From Sphaerisporangium melleum (GTDB lineage Bacteria; Actinomycetota; Actinomycetes; Streptosporangiales; Streptosporangiaceae), in contig NZ_BMNT01000023.1 in NCBI RefSeq assembly GCF_014646695.1, positions 80,697 to 144,696 on the forward strand: DNA of 64,000 nucleotides. Direction: 5' to 3'. The notes beneath the pieces were generated by a model. That model did no database searches. It saw only the letters and a list, made by a program, of their open reading frames with translations, and had not been told where the DNA came from. Position 1 is the stretch's first letter. Each line of letters opens with the position of its first letter. This document shows positions 35,407-42,540 of this stretch, piece after piece. A program made the position numbers and the translations under genes.

Positions 35407-35862
35407 CTATAGCGCGAGTTGGAACCAGACCGTCCTGCCGGTCTCGCCGTCGCGGTGGGAGCCCCACGCGGTGGCGAGGGTGTTGACCAGCCACAGGCCG
35501 CGTCCGCCGTCGCTGTCGGCCGCCGCCATCCGCGCGACCGGCGCGCTGGTGGCCGACCCGGCGTCGGTCACCTCCACGTGGACCAGCCGGGAGGCCGCCG
35601 GGCCCCGCACGGCCACGCGTACCGTCACCCGCCCGTCCGTCGTGCTCCCCGAGGCCGAGTGGGTGACCGCGTTGGTGACCACCTCGCTCAGCAGCAGCAG
35701 AACGTCGTCCAGCGCGGAAGTGGCGATCCGGTTGGCCAGCAGGCCGCGCACCCATGCCCGCGCCGCCGGTACGGAGGCGATGTCGCCGGGGAAGTCGCCG
35801 CTCCAGGCGTCCGCGCCCGGTAGCTCACCGCCGTGCCGGATGACCTGCTCGTCCGACCTCAC
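35407..35862 (-). CDS. ATP-binding protein, RsbW-like HATPase
   Basis: 151-residue GHKL-type ATPase of the anti-sigma or serine-kinase group. The N-box is LLLLSEVVTNAVTHSAS. The G1 region is VEVTDAGS and the G2-like loop GGRGLWLVNTLATAWG. There is no receiver or transmembrane domain. GTG 35862 overlaps the stop of a 43-residue ORF (GTGA). In actinomycetes such proteins commonly neighbour XRE-DUF397 genes, as here. Confidence 0.87.
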   Translation of the reverse strand: MRSDEQVIRHGGELPGADAWSGDFPGDIASVPAARAWVRGLLANRIATSALDDVLLLLSEVVTNAVTHSASGSTTDGRVTVRVAVRGPAASRLVHVEVTDAGSATSAPVARMAAADSDGGRGLWLVNTLATAWGSHRDGETGRTVWFQLAL

Positions 35863-35990
35863 GCGAGCACCGCCCCCGCGACCGTGCCGACCGCGATGAC
35901 GGCCCACCTGCACACGTGCTCCGGGCCGATGTCCGCACACCTGCGGCGCGGGCCGGTGGGGCCCAAAAGGCCGCCATTGCGTTCGCGCAT
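35859..35990 (-). CDS. 43-residue small membrane-anchored protein
   Basis: ATG 35990 is preceded by GGGAGGGCGGG. The peptide opens MRERNGGLLGPTGPRRRC, with two Cys, and ends in one hydrophobic segment (WAVIAVGTVAGAVLA). The stop overlaps the GTG of the ATP-binding gene by four bases. Good ribosome site, coupling and one clear hydrophobic segment support a real gene. The function is unknown; anchoring or modulating the ATP-binding partner is plausible. Confidence 0.6.
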   Translation of the reverse strand: MRERNGGLLGPTGPRRRCADIGPEHVCRWAVIAVGTVAGAVLA

Positions 35991-36215
35991 AACCCGCCCT
36001 CCCTTCCTGGTTCCTGGGCTTTCACTCGTTTTCTTTTCGTCCTGACGACCGCAGAAGACGTGTGCTTAGATTGGCCCGTGACCACCGAATCCAGGATCGA
36101 ATCGGCACGCCGGACGATGACCGGCGACGCCAGAAATCGGTTTGGCTAAACCGTCGCCTGGCATTATCCGCGCAACCAGAAAGTCCGTTTTCACCCCGTT
36201 TTCTGGAGGACCGCG

Positions 36216-37043
36216 ATGAGCGTCGAGCCTTTCCCCGGCCCGGAATCCCCCCGCACACGTTTCGGCGCCGAGATGCGCCGCCTCCGCGAGGCCGCCCAAC
36301 TCTCCCAGGCCGCCGTCGCCGCACGCCTCGGCTGCACTCAGACGCAAGTCAGCCGCCTGGAGGGCGGAACGAGAACGCCCTCACGTTCGGACGCGGAGAG
36401 GCTGGACCGGCTCTTCGGCAAAGACGGAAGCACGTACTTCTCCGACCTGCGCCGCCGCCTCATCTCTCGTCCCGGCGGTCCGATCTGGTTCGAGGGCTGG
36501 GTCGAAGAGATCGAGCCGACCGCCCTCGTCCTCCGCTCCTGGGACCCGCTGCTGATCCCCGGACTTCTCCAGACGGAGCCCTACGCCCGGCACATTTTCA
36601 GCCTTGAACCCCAGATCACGGCGGAGGAGGTCGAGGAGAGGACGGAGGCCCGCATGCGACGCCGAAATGTTCTCGATAGGAGGAATCCTCCGTTGATCCT
36701 CGTTCTCATCGACGCAGGCGTCTTGAAGCGCCAGGTAGGAGAACCGGAGGTAATGCGAGAACAGCTTGGCTATCTGCTGGAGGTCGCCCAGCGATCCACC
36801 GTCTCCATACAGGTCGTTGACCCGGCATGTCTCCCAGGCCTGGCCGGGCCCTTCATGATCGCCGAACTACCGGACGGCCGGCCGGACACGGTTCACGCCG
36901 ACTCACCGGTTCAGGGACAGATTACTAGCGGCCACGAATTCGTGGCCTCGATCCGAAAGCGATATGAAGCCATACGACTATGGGCATACCCTGAGCATGT
37001 ATCCCGCAAGATGATCGAGGAAGCGAGACAGAAATGGACTTGA
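36216..37043 (+). CDS. XRE-family regulator with DUF5753
   Basis: 275-residue protein. The helix-turn-helix (RLREAAQLSQAAVAARLGCT, TQVSRLEGGTRTPS) covers about residues 20-70. The DUF5753 domain follows (IPGLLQTEPYARHIF, IDAGVLKRQVGEPEVMREQL, GPFMIAELPDG). GGAGGA lies five bases before ATG 36216. It overlaps the first DUF397 gene by ten bases. XRE-DUF397 pairs (as in BldB/WhiJ-like systems of streptomycetes) regulate development or antibiotic production and can behave like toxin-antitoxin pairs. Confidence 0.92.
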   Translation: MSVEPFPGPESPRTRFGAEMRRLREAAQLSQAAVAARLGCTQTQVSRLEGGTRTPSRSDAERLDRLFGKDGSTYFSDLRRRLISRPGGPIWFEGWVEEIEPTALVLRSWDPLLIPGLLQTEPYARHIFSLEPQITAEEVEERTEARMRRRNVLDRRNPPLILVLIDAGVLKRQVGEPEVMREQLGYLLEVAQRSTVSIQVVDPACLPGLAGPFMIAELPDGRPDTVHADSPVQGQITSGHEFVASIRKRYEAIRLWAYPEHVSRKMIEEARQKWT

Positions 37044-37240
37044 GCGCCGCCGTATGGCGGAAGTCGTCGCGGTCTTCGGGCAACGGCGGACAATGCGTAG
37101 AGGTTGCGGTCAACCTGCCCGGCGTGGTCGCGGTACGCGACAGCAAGGTTCCGGACGGCCCCAAGCTGCTTCTCGGGCCCTCCGAGTGGCGATCCTTCGT
37201 CGGCGGCATCAAGGCGGGCACCCTCAACCCCCTGTCCTGA
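37034..37240 (+). CDS. DUF397 protein, copy 1
   Basis: 68-residue DUF397 protein with VWRKSSRSSGNGGQCVEVAV, VAVRDSKVPDGPKL and GPSEWRSFVGGIKAG. It overlaps the XRE gene and is its likely partner. A second copy begins exactly 231 bp downstream, about 85% identical in protein. Confidence 0.93.
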   Translation: MDLSAAVWRKSSRSSGNGGQCVEVAVNLPGVVAVRDSKVPDGPKLLLGPSEWRSFVGGIKAGTLNPLS

Positions 37241-37264
37241 TCACACCGAGAAAGCGAGACGCAA

Positions 37265-37471
37265 ATGGACCTGAGTGCCGCCGTATGGCGGAAGTCGTCG
37301 CTCTCCGGTGGGAACGGCGGTCAGTGCGTAGAGGTTGCCGCCAACCTGCCCGGCGTGGTCGCGGTACGCGACAGCAAGGTTCCCGACGGCCCCAAGTTGG
37401 TTCTCGGCCCCTCCGAGTGGCGATCCTTCATCGGCGGCGTCAAGACGGGCACCTTCGACTCTCTGTCCTGA
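37265..37471 (+). CDS. DUF397 protein, copy 2
   Basis: 68-residue tandem duplicate of the preceding DUF397 gene, differing at about ten positions (for example Arg13Leu, Ser15Gly, Val26Ala). It keeps the same upstream leader (GAAAGCGAGACGCAA). Retention of frame and key residues suggests both copies are functional or duplicated recently. Confidence 0.93.
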   Translation: MDLSAAVWRKSSLSGGNGGQCVEVAANLPGVVAVRDSKVPDGPKLVLGPSEWRSFIGGVKTGTFDSLS

Positions 37472-37509
37472 TCACTTCAAGGAAGCAAGACAGGTATGGA
37501 TCGACGCCC

Positions 37510-37800
37510 TGGGGAAACCGCCGGATATCCACGCCTCCCTGGTGCCGGCCAATCCGCCGTTCGGCAAGAAGTCGTCGATCATCGTGATCGGGCTGGACGG
37601 CGAGGCAACGCGGGATGACATCGCCTACGACCGACCGGACTTCTGGGAGACCACCACCAACAAGCAGCTCAACTTCGTCCAGCACATCGCCCGCCTGATG
37701 GCGATGCCGGGCCGGGCCGCGGTCGTCGTCCCGGACAACGTGCTGTTCGAAGGCGGCGCCGGCGAGGGCATCCGGCGCAGCCCCGCCCGTGCCGCACCCG
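37510..37800 (+). pseudogene. Type I restriction-modification methylase (HsdM) fragment
   Basis: About 95 residues match the HsdM core. The catalytic motif IV is in ANPPFGKKSSIIVIGLDG, followed by RPDFWETTTNKQLNFVQHIA and RAAVVVPDNVLFEGGAGEGI. The SAM-binding N-terminus and the rest of the C-terminus are missing. Reading continues as low-complexity sequence until 37925. No hsdR or hsdS is present. It is a remnant of a lost or rearranged type I system joined to the broken third DUF397 repeat. Confidence 0.8.
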
Positions 37801-37848
37801 GCAGAGCATGTGCGGCCGATGCCCGTTCGCCGTCGTCCGGCGAGTGGG

Positions 37849-38976
37849 TCAGGTGGACGTCCGCGCCTGGACGGGCTCGCCAGGTTCCGGCTGGTCGGAT
37901 TCCGGCTCCTCGGGCGGGTCGGTGAGTTGTTCGCGGAGGTAGTTCCAGACCACGGCGATCAGGGCGGCGACCGGGACGGCGAGCAGGCTGCCCACGATGC
38001 CCGCCAGGCTGCCGCCCAGCGTCACCGCCAGCAGCACGACCGCCGCGTGCAGGCCGAGGCCGCGGCTCTGCACCATGGGCTGGAACACGTTCCCCTCAAG
38101 CTGCTGTACGACGACGATGATGGCGAGCACGATGAGCGCGTCCGTCCAGCCGTTGGACACCAGCGCGATGAGGACCGCGACGAAACCGGCGAACAGCGCG
38201 CCGACGATGGGGATGAACGCCGAGACGAAGGTCAGGACGGCCAGGGGAAGGACCAGCGGCACGCCCACGATCCACAGGCCGAGGCCGATGAAGACGGCGT
38301 CGAGCAGGCCCACGAACGCCTGGGAGCGCACGAACGAGCCGAGGGTGTCCCAGCTTCGCGCTGCCACGATCTGCACGTCTGTGGCGAGGCGGCCGGGGAA
38401 CTGGCGGGCCAGCCAAGGCAGGAACCGCGGGCCGTCCTTGAGGAAGAAGAACATGAGGAACAGCGCCAGGACCGTGTTCACCAGGCCGTTGACCACGGTG
38501 CCCACGCCCGTGAGGGTGGCGGTGACGATGCTGCCGACGCTGTCCTGGACACGCTTGACCGCGCTGTCGAACGCGGTGCTGACCTGGTCGGCGCCGATGT
38601 TCAGCGGCGGCCCGGCCGCCCAGTCGCGCAACTTCTGGATGCCGTCGCCCACGCCCCTGGCCAGCTCTCCGGACTGGGACGCCACCGGGACGGCGATCAG
38701 CACCACGGTCCCGGCGGCGACCAGGAGGAAGAGCACGGTCACGACCGACGCCGCCAAGGCGGGGGGCCAGCCATGCCGGCGCAGGAACCGGGTCAGGGGC
38801 CAGGTCAGCGTGGTGAGCAGCAGGGCGATCACGAGCGGCCACAGGACCGACCACATCCGGCCGAGAATCCACAGGCCCACCGCCGTCATCACGACGACGA
38901 GCAGCATCTCCAGGGAGATGCGCGCCGAGGTGCGCAACGCGGTGCGCGTCTTTCGGGCATTCAGCGTGGCAGGCAC
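37849..38976 (-). CDS. AI-2E transporter family (PerM/YdiK-like) membrane protein
   Basis: 375-residue membrane protein with about eight segments. Family blocks include LTWPLTRFLRRHGWPPALAA, FFFLKDGPRFLPWLARQFPG, SAFIPIVGALFAGFVAVLIA and LEGNVFQPMVQSRGLGLHAA. Members export small molecules or ions; transport of AI-2 is shown for only a few. GTG 38976 is chosen because TAGGG lies eight bases upstream; other GTG codons lie nearby. Its 3' end overlaps the open tail of the hsdM remnant frame. Confidence 0.88.
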   Translation of the reverse strand: MPATLNARKTRTALRTSARISLEMLLVVVMTAVGLWILGRMWSVLWPLVIALLLTTLTWPLTRFLRRHGWPPALAASVVTVLFLLVAAGTVVLIAVPVASQSGELARGVGDGIQKLRDWAAGPPLNIGADQVSTAFDSAVKRVQDSVGSIVTATLTGVGTVVNGLVNTVLALFLMFFFLKDGPRFLPWLARQFPGRLATDVQIVAARSWDTLGSFVRSQAFVGLLDAVFIGLGLWIVGVPLVLPLAVLTFVSAFIPIVGALFAGFVAVLIALVSNGWTDALIVLAIIVVVQQLEGNVFQPMVQSRGLGLHAAVVLLAVTLGGSLAGIVGSLLAVPVAALIAVVWNYLREQLTDPPEEPESDQPEPGEPVQARTST

Positions 38977-39113
38977 AAAGGACACCCTAGACACTGTCCC
39001 AGCAAACCGGACTTGTCCCACGTGGAGGACGCCCGAGCGTGGACGAGATGGTCGACAGGGGCCGGCCGGATGCCATCCATGCCGACTCACCGGTTCAGGG
39101 CCGATGAGCTTCG

Positions 39114-39320
39114 CTATGCCTCGCGCACGCGCTCCAGGACATTCTCGGCCCAGACGTCAGGCGCTTCCAGCGGGCTGAAGTGTCCGGCGTTCTTCAGGAG
39201 GCGCAGCGTGTAGTCGCTGTAGAAGTCGGACAGGTTGTCGCTCCACTCCTGCGGGAAGAGCACCGCCGTACCCGGGCGCCGGCACACCCGCACCACGTCC
39301 CACCCACCGCCGGTGCGCCC
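39114..39320 (-). pseudogene. Alpha/beta-hydrolase C-terminal remnant
   Basis: About 65 residues resemble the end of an epoxide-hydrolase-type alpha/beta hydrolase: TAVLFPQEWSDNLSDFYSDY and LRLLKNAGHFSPLEAPDVWA, with the catalytic His in GHF. The nucleophile and oxyanion regions are absent. The frame upstream (to 39566) is Arg-rich non-homologous sequence, so the gene is truncated at its 5' side. Confidence 0.65.
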
Positions 39321-39346
39321 CTCCTCGTCGAAACCGCGAACGCGCG

Positions 39347-39384
39347 GTGGTCCGGCGTCGATGCGATCCCGCTTCGACGCCGGA
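39347..39384 (-). terminator. Hairpin after VOC gene
   Basis: A perfect 12-bp stem, GGTCCGGCGTCG with CGACGCCGGACC, and a 14-base loop lie about 86 bp beyond the VOC gene stop. It could also be a remnant inverted repeat. Confidence 0.5.
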
Positions 39385-39469
39385 CCTGATCCCCGGTGCC
39401 GGGCATACTGGTCACGCTTGGCAGAGGCCGACCGGGGGTACCCGGCCGTGCCGCCGCGCTCGCTGGGGG

Positions 39470-39883
39470 CTACTCGGCGTAGGGCTGGTCCTTGCCCTGG
39501 GCGCTGTAACCGAGACTCCAGATGTAGCCGTCCAGGTCGGCGAACGAGCCGCCGTACCCGCCCCACGGCAGGGCGCCGGCCGGCTTGAGGATCGTGGCGC
39601 CGGCCTTCTCGGCCTCCGCCATGACCTCGTCCACCCGCTCCTGGCTACGGACGACGTAGGTGAGGACCAGCCCGCTGAAGCCGCTGCCCTCCGGGCTCGT
39701 GCCCACCTGGCCGGCGAGGCCTTCGCGGCCGTAGAAGCCGACGAGCGAGCCGCCGTCGGACTCGAAGAACACCGAGATGCCGTAGTCGTGCTTGACCTTC
39801 CAGCCGAGCCCTTCGACGTAGAACCGCTTGGCCCGGTCCATGTCCTGCACGCCGAGGAGGATAGAGCTAACGTGCGCTTTCAT
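39470..39883 (-). CDS. VOC (glyoxalase/bleomycin-resistance) family protein
   Basis: 137-residue protein with paired beta-alpha-beta-beta-beta modules: SILLGVQDMDRAKRFYVEGL, VFFESDGGSLVGFYG, then VDEVMAEAEKAGATILKPAG and GGYGGSFADLDGYIWSLGY. VOC proteins are metal-dependent lyases, dioxygenases or drug-binding proteins. ATG 39883 is preceded by AAGGAGAC. It is divergent from a SigJ-type sigma factor and may belong to its regulon. Confidence 0.86.
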   Translation of the reverse strand: MKAHVSSILLGVQDMDRAKRFYVEGLGWKVKHDYGISVFFESDGGSLVGFYGREGLAGQVGTSPEGSGFSGLVLTYVVRSQERVDEVMAEAEKAGATILKPAGALPWGGYGGSFADLDGYIWSLGYSAQGKDQPYAE

Positions 39884-39979
39884 GCTTTGTCTCCTTGTAC
39901 TGCCGCTTCGAGGTACTCGTGCTGCCTGAACCGGCAGGTGCGACGTCCCGGCCGGGCCGTCACGTTCCTCAGTTCCGCC

Positions 39980-40018
39980 GGTCAATTGGTTTGACCGCCT
40001 GAACGGAGGAATGTGACA
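39980..40018. promoter_or_regulatory. Palindrome and ECF41-like promoter element in the VOC-sigma intergenic region
   Basis: The perfect inverted repeat GGTCAA-N5-TTGACC (39980-39996) lies between the divergent genes. On the minus strand TGTCACA (40018-40012), 15 bp and GGTC (39996-39993) approximate the ECF41 promoter (TGTCACA, about 16 bp, CGTC), reading toward the VOC gene. Confidence 0.45.
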
Positions 40019-40019
40019 G

Positions 40020-40892
40020 ATGGCCGAGCACGACTGGCTGAGCGAACGGTTCGCCGAGCATCACGACCGCCTGCACGCGATGGCCTACCGGATGCTCGGC
40101 TCTCCCGCCGAGGCCGAGGACGCGGTGCAGGAGGCGTGGCTGCGGGTCACCCGCGCTGGCACGGGTCAGGTGGAGAACCCGGGAGGGTGGCTGACCACGA
40201 TCGTCGCCCGGGTCTGCCTGAACCTGCTCGAAGCACGCCGGAACCGGCGGGAGGAGTCCGCCGGGGCGCTGCCGCCCGAACCGGCCGAGCCGCAGGCGCG
40301 CATCCACCCGACCGGCCAGGCCAGCCCCGAGGACGAGGCGCTGCTGGCCGACTCGGTCGGTGTCGCGCTGATGGTGGTGCTGGACACGCTGACTCCGGCG
40401 GAGCGGCTCGCGTTCGTGCTGCACGACGTGTTCGCCGTGTCGTTCGGCGAGATCGGCCCCGTCATCGACCGCTCTCCGGCGGCGGCCCGGCAACTGGCCA
40501 GCCGGGCCCGGCGCCGGGTGCAGGGAGCGGCCGGGGCATCGCAGGCCGCGCGGTCGGCGAAGCGGGACATCGTCGCCGCCTTCCTGGCGGCCTCCCGGAG
40601 CGGGGATTTCGCCGCCCTGCTCGAACTGCTCGATCCGGACGCCGTGGTCGGCGAGGTGCGGGGCGGGCACGCGGTGGCGGCGTTCTTCGCCGGACGGGCT
40701 CAGGCCGCCCGGCTCGCGCTGGTCGACGGCGTTCCCGCGGCCGTCTGGTCGCACCGCGGCCTGCGGAAGGCCGTCCTCACGTTCACCGTCGACGACGGGA
40801 AGATCACCGGCATCGCCATCGACACCGACCCGGACCGGCTCCGCGACCTGGACATCGTCCTTCTTCCCGCCGCCGGCGAGGAGCGGCGTTGA
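40020..40892 (+). CDS. sigJ: ECF sigma factor, SigJ/ECF41 type with SnoaL-like C-terminus
   Basis: 290-residue sigma factor. Region 2 is RLHAMAYRMLGSPAEAEDAVQEAWLR. The linker is WLTTIVARVCLNLLEARRNR. Region 4 is ERLAFVLHDVFAVSFGEIGP. A SnoaL-like domain (about 185-280) follows and normally modulates ECF41 activity in place of a separate anti-sigma. GGAGGA precedes ATG 40020. ECF41 factors usually control a nearby oxidoreductase, epimerase or carboxymuconolactone-decarboxylase-like gene; here the divergent VOC gene or the SDR remnant downstream are candidates. Confidence 0.88.
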   Translation: MAEHDWLSERFAEHHDRLHAMAYRMLGSPAEAEDAVQEAWLRVTRAGTGQVENPGGWLTTIVARVCLNLLEARRNRREESAGALPPEPAEPQARIHPTGQASPEDEALLADSVGVALMVVLDTLTPAERLAFVLHDVFAVSFGEIGPVIDRSPAAARQLASRARRRVQGAAGASQAARSAKRDIVAAFLAASRSGDFAALLELLDPDAVVGEVRGGHAVAAFFAGRAQAARLALVDGVPAAVWSHRGLRKAVLTFTVDDGKITGIAIDTDPDRLRDLDIVLLPAAGEERR

Positions 40893-40959
40893 CCGGGACC
40901 CGTCTGGGGCTCTCGTGCTGATCCCGGGATACGGCGCGGTGCCGCCACGGCTCGCCCTT

Positions 40960-41640
40960 TCAGGCGCCGGCGCCGCCGTCGACCGGGACGATCGCGCCGT
41001 TCACCATGGAGGCACGGTCGCTGAGCAGCCACGCGGCCACTTCGGCCACTTCGCGGGGCTCGGCCATGCGGCCGAGCGGGGTCGCCGCGTTGATGCGGTC
41101 GATGACGCCCGGGGATTTCGTCTCCCACGCGTCGATCATCGCCGTGGCGGTGCCGCCGGGGGTGATGCCGTTCACCCGGATGCCCTGACGCCCCCAGGTC
41201 ACGGCCGCGGTCTCGGTGATGCTGTTGAGCGCGCGCTTCATGGCGCCGTACGCCGGGAGGGCGGGGTTCGCGCGGCGGCTGCCGATGCTGGAGGTGTTGA
41301 CGATCGCCCCGCCGCCGCCCTGTCGCATGAGCGCGGCCTCGGCGGTCATGGCGGTCCAGTGCGAGCGGAAGTTCACCGCGAACTGCTCGTCGATGTCCTC
41401 GTCGCTCGTGGCGTCGAGCGGGCCGGGCTGCTGGATCGCCGCGCCGTTGTTGAAGGCGCCGTCGAGCCGTCCGTGCAGCTTCTCAACGCGGTCGACCGCG
41501 GCGCGAATGCTCGAACGGTCGGCGAGGTCCATGCCGACGGCGTCGGCGACGCCTCCGGCGGCGCGGACCTCGGCCACGATGCGGTCGAGGGCGTCCACGG
41601 CGTCGGCGAGGCGCTCGCTGTGTCCGTAACGCGGGCGGGC
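40960..41640 (-). pseudogene. SDR oxidoreductase lacking its NAD(P)-binding N-terminus
   Basis: About 225 residues of a short-chain dehydrogenase are present: FNNGAAIQQPGPLD, IVNTSSIGSRRANPALPAYG with AMK completing the YxxxK site, and IRVNGITPGGTATAMI. The TGxxxGIG coenzyme loop that should start the protein is missing. In frame it is replaced upstream by Arg/Pro-rich sequence up to 41862. The gene is therefore a 5'-truncated and probably inactive copy. Confidence 0.7.
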
Positions 41641-41671
41641 GACGGCGTCGCGCCTGGCTCGAGCTGGTCTT

Positions 41672-41862
41672 CTCAGTCCCGGCGGCGAGCTGACCCAGGC
41701 CGTCAACCTGGTCGAAGGCGCGCCGGCCGCGGGCGTGCGGCAGTTCGTGCAACGTCCGTCTCCGGCGCCGGACAGCGCACCGAGGTCCCCGGCCGGGCCT
41801 TCGGCATCCCGCTCACGACCTTCGAGGAATGGGCGCACGAGCACCTGCGGCCCGTGGCCTGA
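41672..41862 (+). pseudogene. NmrA/NAD(P)H-binding protein remnant
   Basis: Two pieces in different frames match the NmrA-like family: GGELTQAVNLVEGAPAAGVR followed by QFVQ, and then VPGRAFGIPLTTFEEWAHEH ending in LRPVA and a stop. The middle has been deleted and frameshifted. It abuts the truncated end of the SDR remnant on the opposite strand. Confidence 0.55.
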
Positions 41863-41878
41863 CAACCCCCGGGCCGGC

Positions 41879-42307
41879 TCAGCCGTGGAGGTAGTCGACC
41901 AGGTGGGCCTTCTCGGTCTCGAGCTCCTCGATGGCGCTCTTGACCACGTCGCCGATGCTGACGATGCCCGCGAGCCGACCGCCGTCGAGCACCGGCAGGT
42001 GGCGGATGCGGTGGTCGGTCATGGTCTGGCGGATGTCGTCGACGTCGGCGTGCGGCTCGCAGGTGCGCACCGGAGTCGTCATGATCGCCGACACCGGCTC
42101 GCCGAGCACCGACGGCCCGCGCTGGTGCAGCCGGCGCACGACGTCGCGCTCGGAGACGATGCCGACGATGGTCTCGCCGTCCTCCGACACCACGACGGCG
42201 CCGATGTTGTGGGTGGCCAGGGCCGCGAGTAGCTCGGTCACCGTGGCCTGTGGCCGAACGGTCGCCACCGTGTTCCCTTTGCTGCGCAAGATCGCGCTGA
42301 TCAGCAT
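41879..42307 (-). CDS. CBS-domain protein
   Basis: 142-residue protein made of two CBS domains (ILRSKGNTVATVRPQATVTE, IVGIVSERDVVRRL; VSAIMTTPVRTCEPHADVDD, LAGIVSIGDVVKSAIEELE). CBS pairs bind adenine nucleotides and often act as energy sensors. ATG 42307 is preceded by GAGGTGG. The ending (KAHLVDYLHG) resembles actinobacterial stand-alone CBS proteins. It has no attached effector domain. Confidence 0.9.
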   Translation of the reverse strand: MLISAILRSKGNTVATVRPQATVTELLAALATHNIGAVVVSEDGETIVGIVSERDVVRRLHQRGPSVLGEPVSAIMTTPVRTCEPHADVDDIRQTMTDHRIRHLPVLDGGRLAGIVSIGDVVKSAIEELETEKAHLVDYLHG

Positions 42308-42540
42308 CGACACCACCTCGTCACGGTTAAGGAGAGGTCGGAAAGGTATCTCCTGACTTCCCCATTCACCGACATCCTTAAGCGTGGATCCTGCAAAGCA
42401 CTCGAACGGAACGTGAGCACCGGTGAAAGGAGGAGGAAGCAGGCGCCCCGCACCCGGCACACGCGGCCGGCGGCCGGGCGGAGGTGACAGGCGGCGGTGA
42501 GTACGATGCCTCGCACCACCTCGAACTCTTGGGACCGCAG

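Larger units (their letters stand above)
37018..37510 (+). repeat. 231-bp tandem duplication of leader plus DUF397, third copy broken
   Basis: Starts at 37034, 37265 and 37496 are spaced exactly 231 bp, each preceded by a GAAGC-A/G-AGAC leader. The third copy keeps only the leader and the first codons (ATGGATCGACGCC) before hsdM-like sequence takes over. Confidence 0.75.

Noticed and set aside
35273..35755. Minus-strand open frame covering the ATP-binding gene
   Set aside because: Different frame from the GHKL motifs; translation is Arg/Gly-rich shadow sequence.
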